A stretch of 64,000 nucleotides of DNA. It comes from Thioploca ingrica (lineage in GTDB: Bacteria; Pseudomonadota; Gammaproteobacteria; Beggiatoales; Beggiatoaceae). Shown here piece after piece: positions 63,106 through 64,000 of the stretch. The notes under the pieces are model-generated. The model worked only from the letters and a program-made list of their open reading frames with translations, ran no database searches and was not told the DNA's origin. Within the stretch, counting starts at the first letter, position 1. Each line of letters opens with the position of its first letter. A program made the translations under genes and the position numbers. Location of the stretch: assembly GCA_000828835.1 (NCBI GenBank), contig AP014633.1:434001-498000 (forward strand), in the 5' to 3' direction.

Positions 63106-64000
63106 ATGTCAACTTACCCTTTAACTGAATTAACCTTATTACCGAACTTCTCCTTACCGACTCAAGACGAATTGCCCAGCGATGATGGTGTTCCGATGGA
63201 AACCGAACGACATAAAAAACAAATGGATTTATTGATTTATACCTTAGAGCCTCGGTTGCGACAACAAGGAAGTGGTTACGTGAACGGTAATATGTTTATT
63301 TATTACAGTTCGCAACAGAAACGTCACCAAGATTTTAAGGGCCCAGATGTCTTTGTCGTGTTAGGTGTCCCAACCAAGGAGCGCAAAAGTTGGGTCGTCT
63401 GGGAGGAAGGTAAAACGCCGGATGTTGTTATCGAATTATTATCGGAAAGTACGGCTAAATTCGATAAAACCGACAAGAAAACGCTTTACCAAGATCGCTT
63501 AAAAGTCGCTGAATATTTCTGGTTTGATCCGTTTAATCCGAATGATTGGGCGGGTTTCAAACTGAGTGGTGGCTACTATGAACCCTTACCGGTTGAAAAT
63601 GAACGCTTGGTAAGCCAGCGGTTGGAATTAGCCTTAATCCGTTGGTCAGGGACTTATCAAGGAATTGAAACAATTTGGTTGCGTTGGGCAACCTTAGCCG
63701 GAGAGTTATTATTACTGCCAGAAGAAGCGCAAACTCAACGGGCTGAGTTAGAAGCGCAACGTGCCAAGGTAGCTGAACAACGAGCTGAGGTAGCGGAACA
63801 ACGGGTTGAAGTAGCTGAACAACGAGTTGAGGTAGCGGAACAACGGGTTGAGGTAGCAGAACAGCAAGCTAAAGCCGAAGCTCAACGTGCTCAAGCAGCA
63901 GAACGACTGGCTCAAACGGCAACTCAGCGAGCCGACTTAGAACGCCAACGCGCTGAAGCTGCCGAAGTAGAAATGGCTCGTTTAAAGGCATTGCTAGCGG
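63106..64000 (+). CDS. Uma2-family nuclease-like protein with heptad-repeat tail (3' end outside window)
   Basis: The frame is open from the ATG at 63106 to the window end, 298 codons. The Uma2 (DUF820) restriction-endonuclease-like fold is visible at about residues 30-185: ETERHKKQMDLLIYTLE, FKGPDVFVVLGVP, TPDVVIELLSES and KKTLYQDRLKVAEYFWFDP, with Asp and Glu/Lys positions of the PD-(D/E)XK type. From about residue 205 it becomes a long coiled coil with VAEQRVE/VAEQRAE heptads repeated at least four times. The 21-base DNA units are very similar, so unit number may vary. Function of the family is unproven. Confidence 0.85.
   Translation, partial: MSTYPLTELTLLPNFSLPTQDELPSDDGVPMETERHKKQMDLLIYTLEPRLRQQGSGYVNGNMFIYYSSQQKRHQDFKGPDVFVVLGVPTKERKSWVVWEEGKTPDVVIELLSESTAKFDKTDKKTLYQDRLKVAEYFWFDPFNPNDWAGFKLSGGYYEPLPVENERLVSQRLELALIRWSGTYQGIETIWLRWATLAGELLLLPEEAQTQRAELEAQRAKVAEQRAEVAEQRVEVAEQRVEVAEQRVEVAEQQAKAEAQRAQAAERLAQTATQRADLERQRAEAAEVEMARLKALLA

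Overview
The window is a chromosomal segment of a moderately AT-rich gammaproteobacterium. Large sulfur-oxidising filamentous bacteria of the Beggiatoa/Thioploca/Thiothrix kind (Thiotrichales) are the best guess. This is inferred from protein style (DUF29, Uma2 and DUF3782 proteins, long beta-rich secreted proteins), a pyrophosphate-type phosphofructokinase, EpmB with EF-P, a paired aat-bpt, and many short palindromic intergenic repeats. No rRNA, tRNA, CRISPR array, transposase or phage structural gene was recognised.

Layout. 1-2.1 kb: 3' end of a PPi-phosphofructokinase, a small conserved protein and a secreted cyclophilin. 2.4-10 kb: metal-ion block with znuA diverging from znuC-znuB, a TerD-like protein, a Ca2+ P-type ATPase and a COG0523 GTPase. 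10-15.5 kb: an MBL-fold hydrolase, a Mut7-C protein, folB-folK, a pteridine-reductase-like SDR and a MidA-type methyltransferase. 15.5-20.6 kb: accessory island on the minus strand with two adjacent toxin-antitoxin pairs, a small secreted protein, a broken neprosin-type peptidase, a nucleotidyltransferase/partner pair with a second decayed partner copy, and a 73-bp duplication. 20.6-31.3 kb: hrpA, two tandem fkbM methyltransferases, tilS, htpG, a methyltransferase and a Nudix hydrolase. 31.4-38.2 kb: a SanA-like protein and a 1763-residue mosaic surface protein. 38.2-47.2 kb: epmB/efp, aat-bpt, folD, a GAF/HD-GYP protein, a DUF2325 protein and an MshE/PilB-type ATPase. 47.3-55.6 kb: a GH57-like protein, rsmA, a thermonuclease, DUF29 and DUF3782 proteins and a 1042-residue secreted Calx-beta protein. 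55.7-62.7 kb: sdhCDAB, then zwf, a hexose-6-phosphate mutarotase and pgl, all on the minus strand. 63.1 kb to the end: a Uma2 protein with a heptad-repeat tail that runs off the window.

Functional links. The zinc importer, TerD-like protein, Ca2+ pump and COG0523 GTPase suggest a metal-homeostasis neighbourhood. zwf, mutarotase and pgl form the oxidative pentose-phosphate entry. epmB sits beside its substrate EF-P. aat and bpt are translationally coupled N-degron transferases. The HD-GYP phosphodiesterase and MshE-like ATPase could link c-di-GMP to a pilus or secretion motor.

The most notable observations are: a plant-like neprosin gene in a bacterium, broken by one stop and one frameshift; three interrupted ORFs whose stops are all TAA, at sites where Gln is plausible; a tandem fkbM duplication that carried the 5' end of hrpA with it; MITE-like elements whose similar ends enclose different hairpin cores; and a paired direct repeat upstream of sdhC. 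All family calls come from reading motifs by eye, with no database search.
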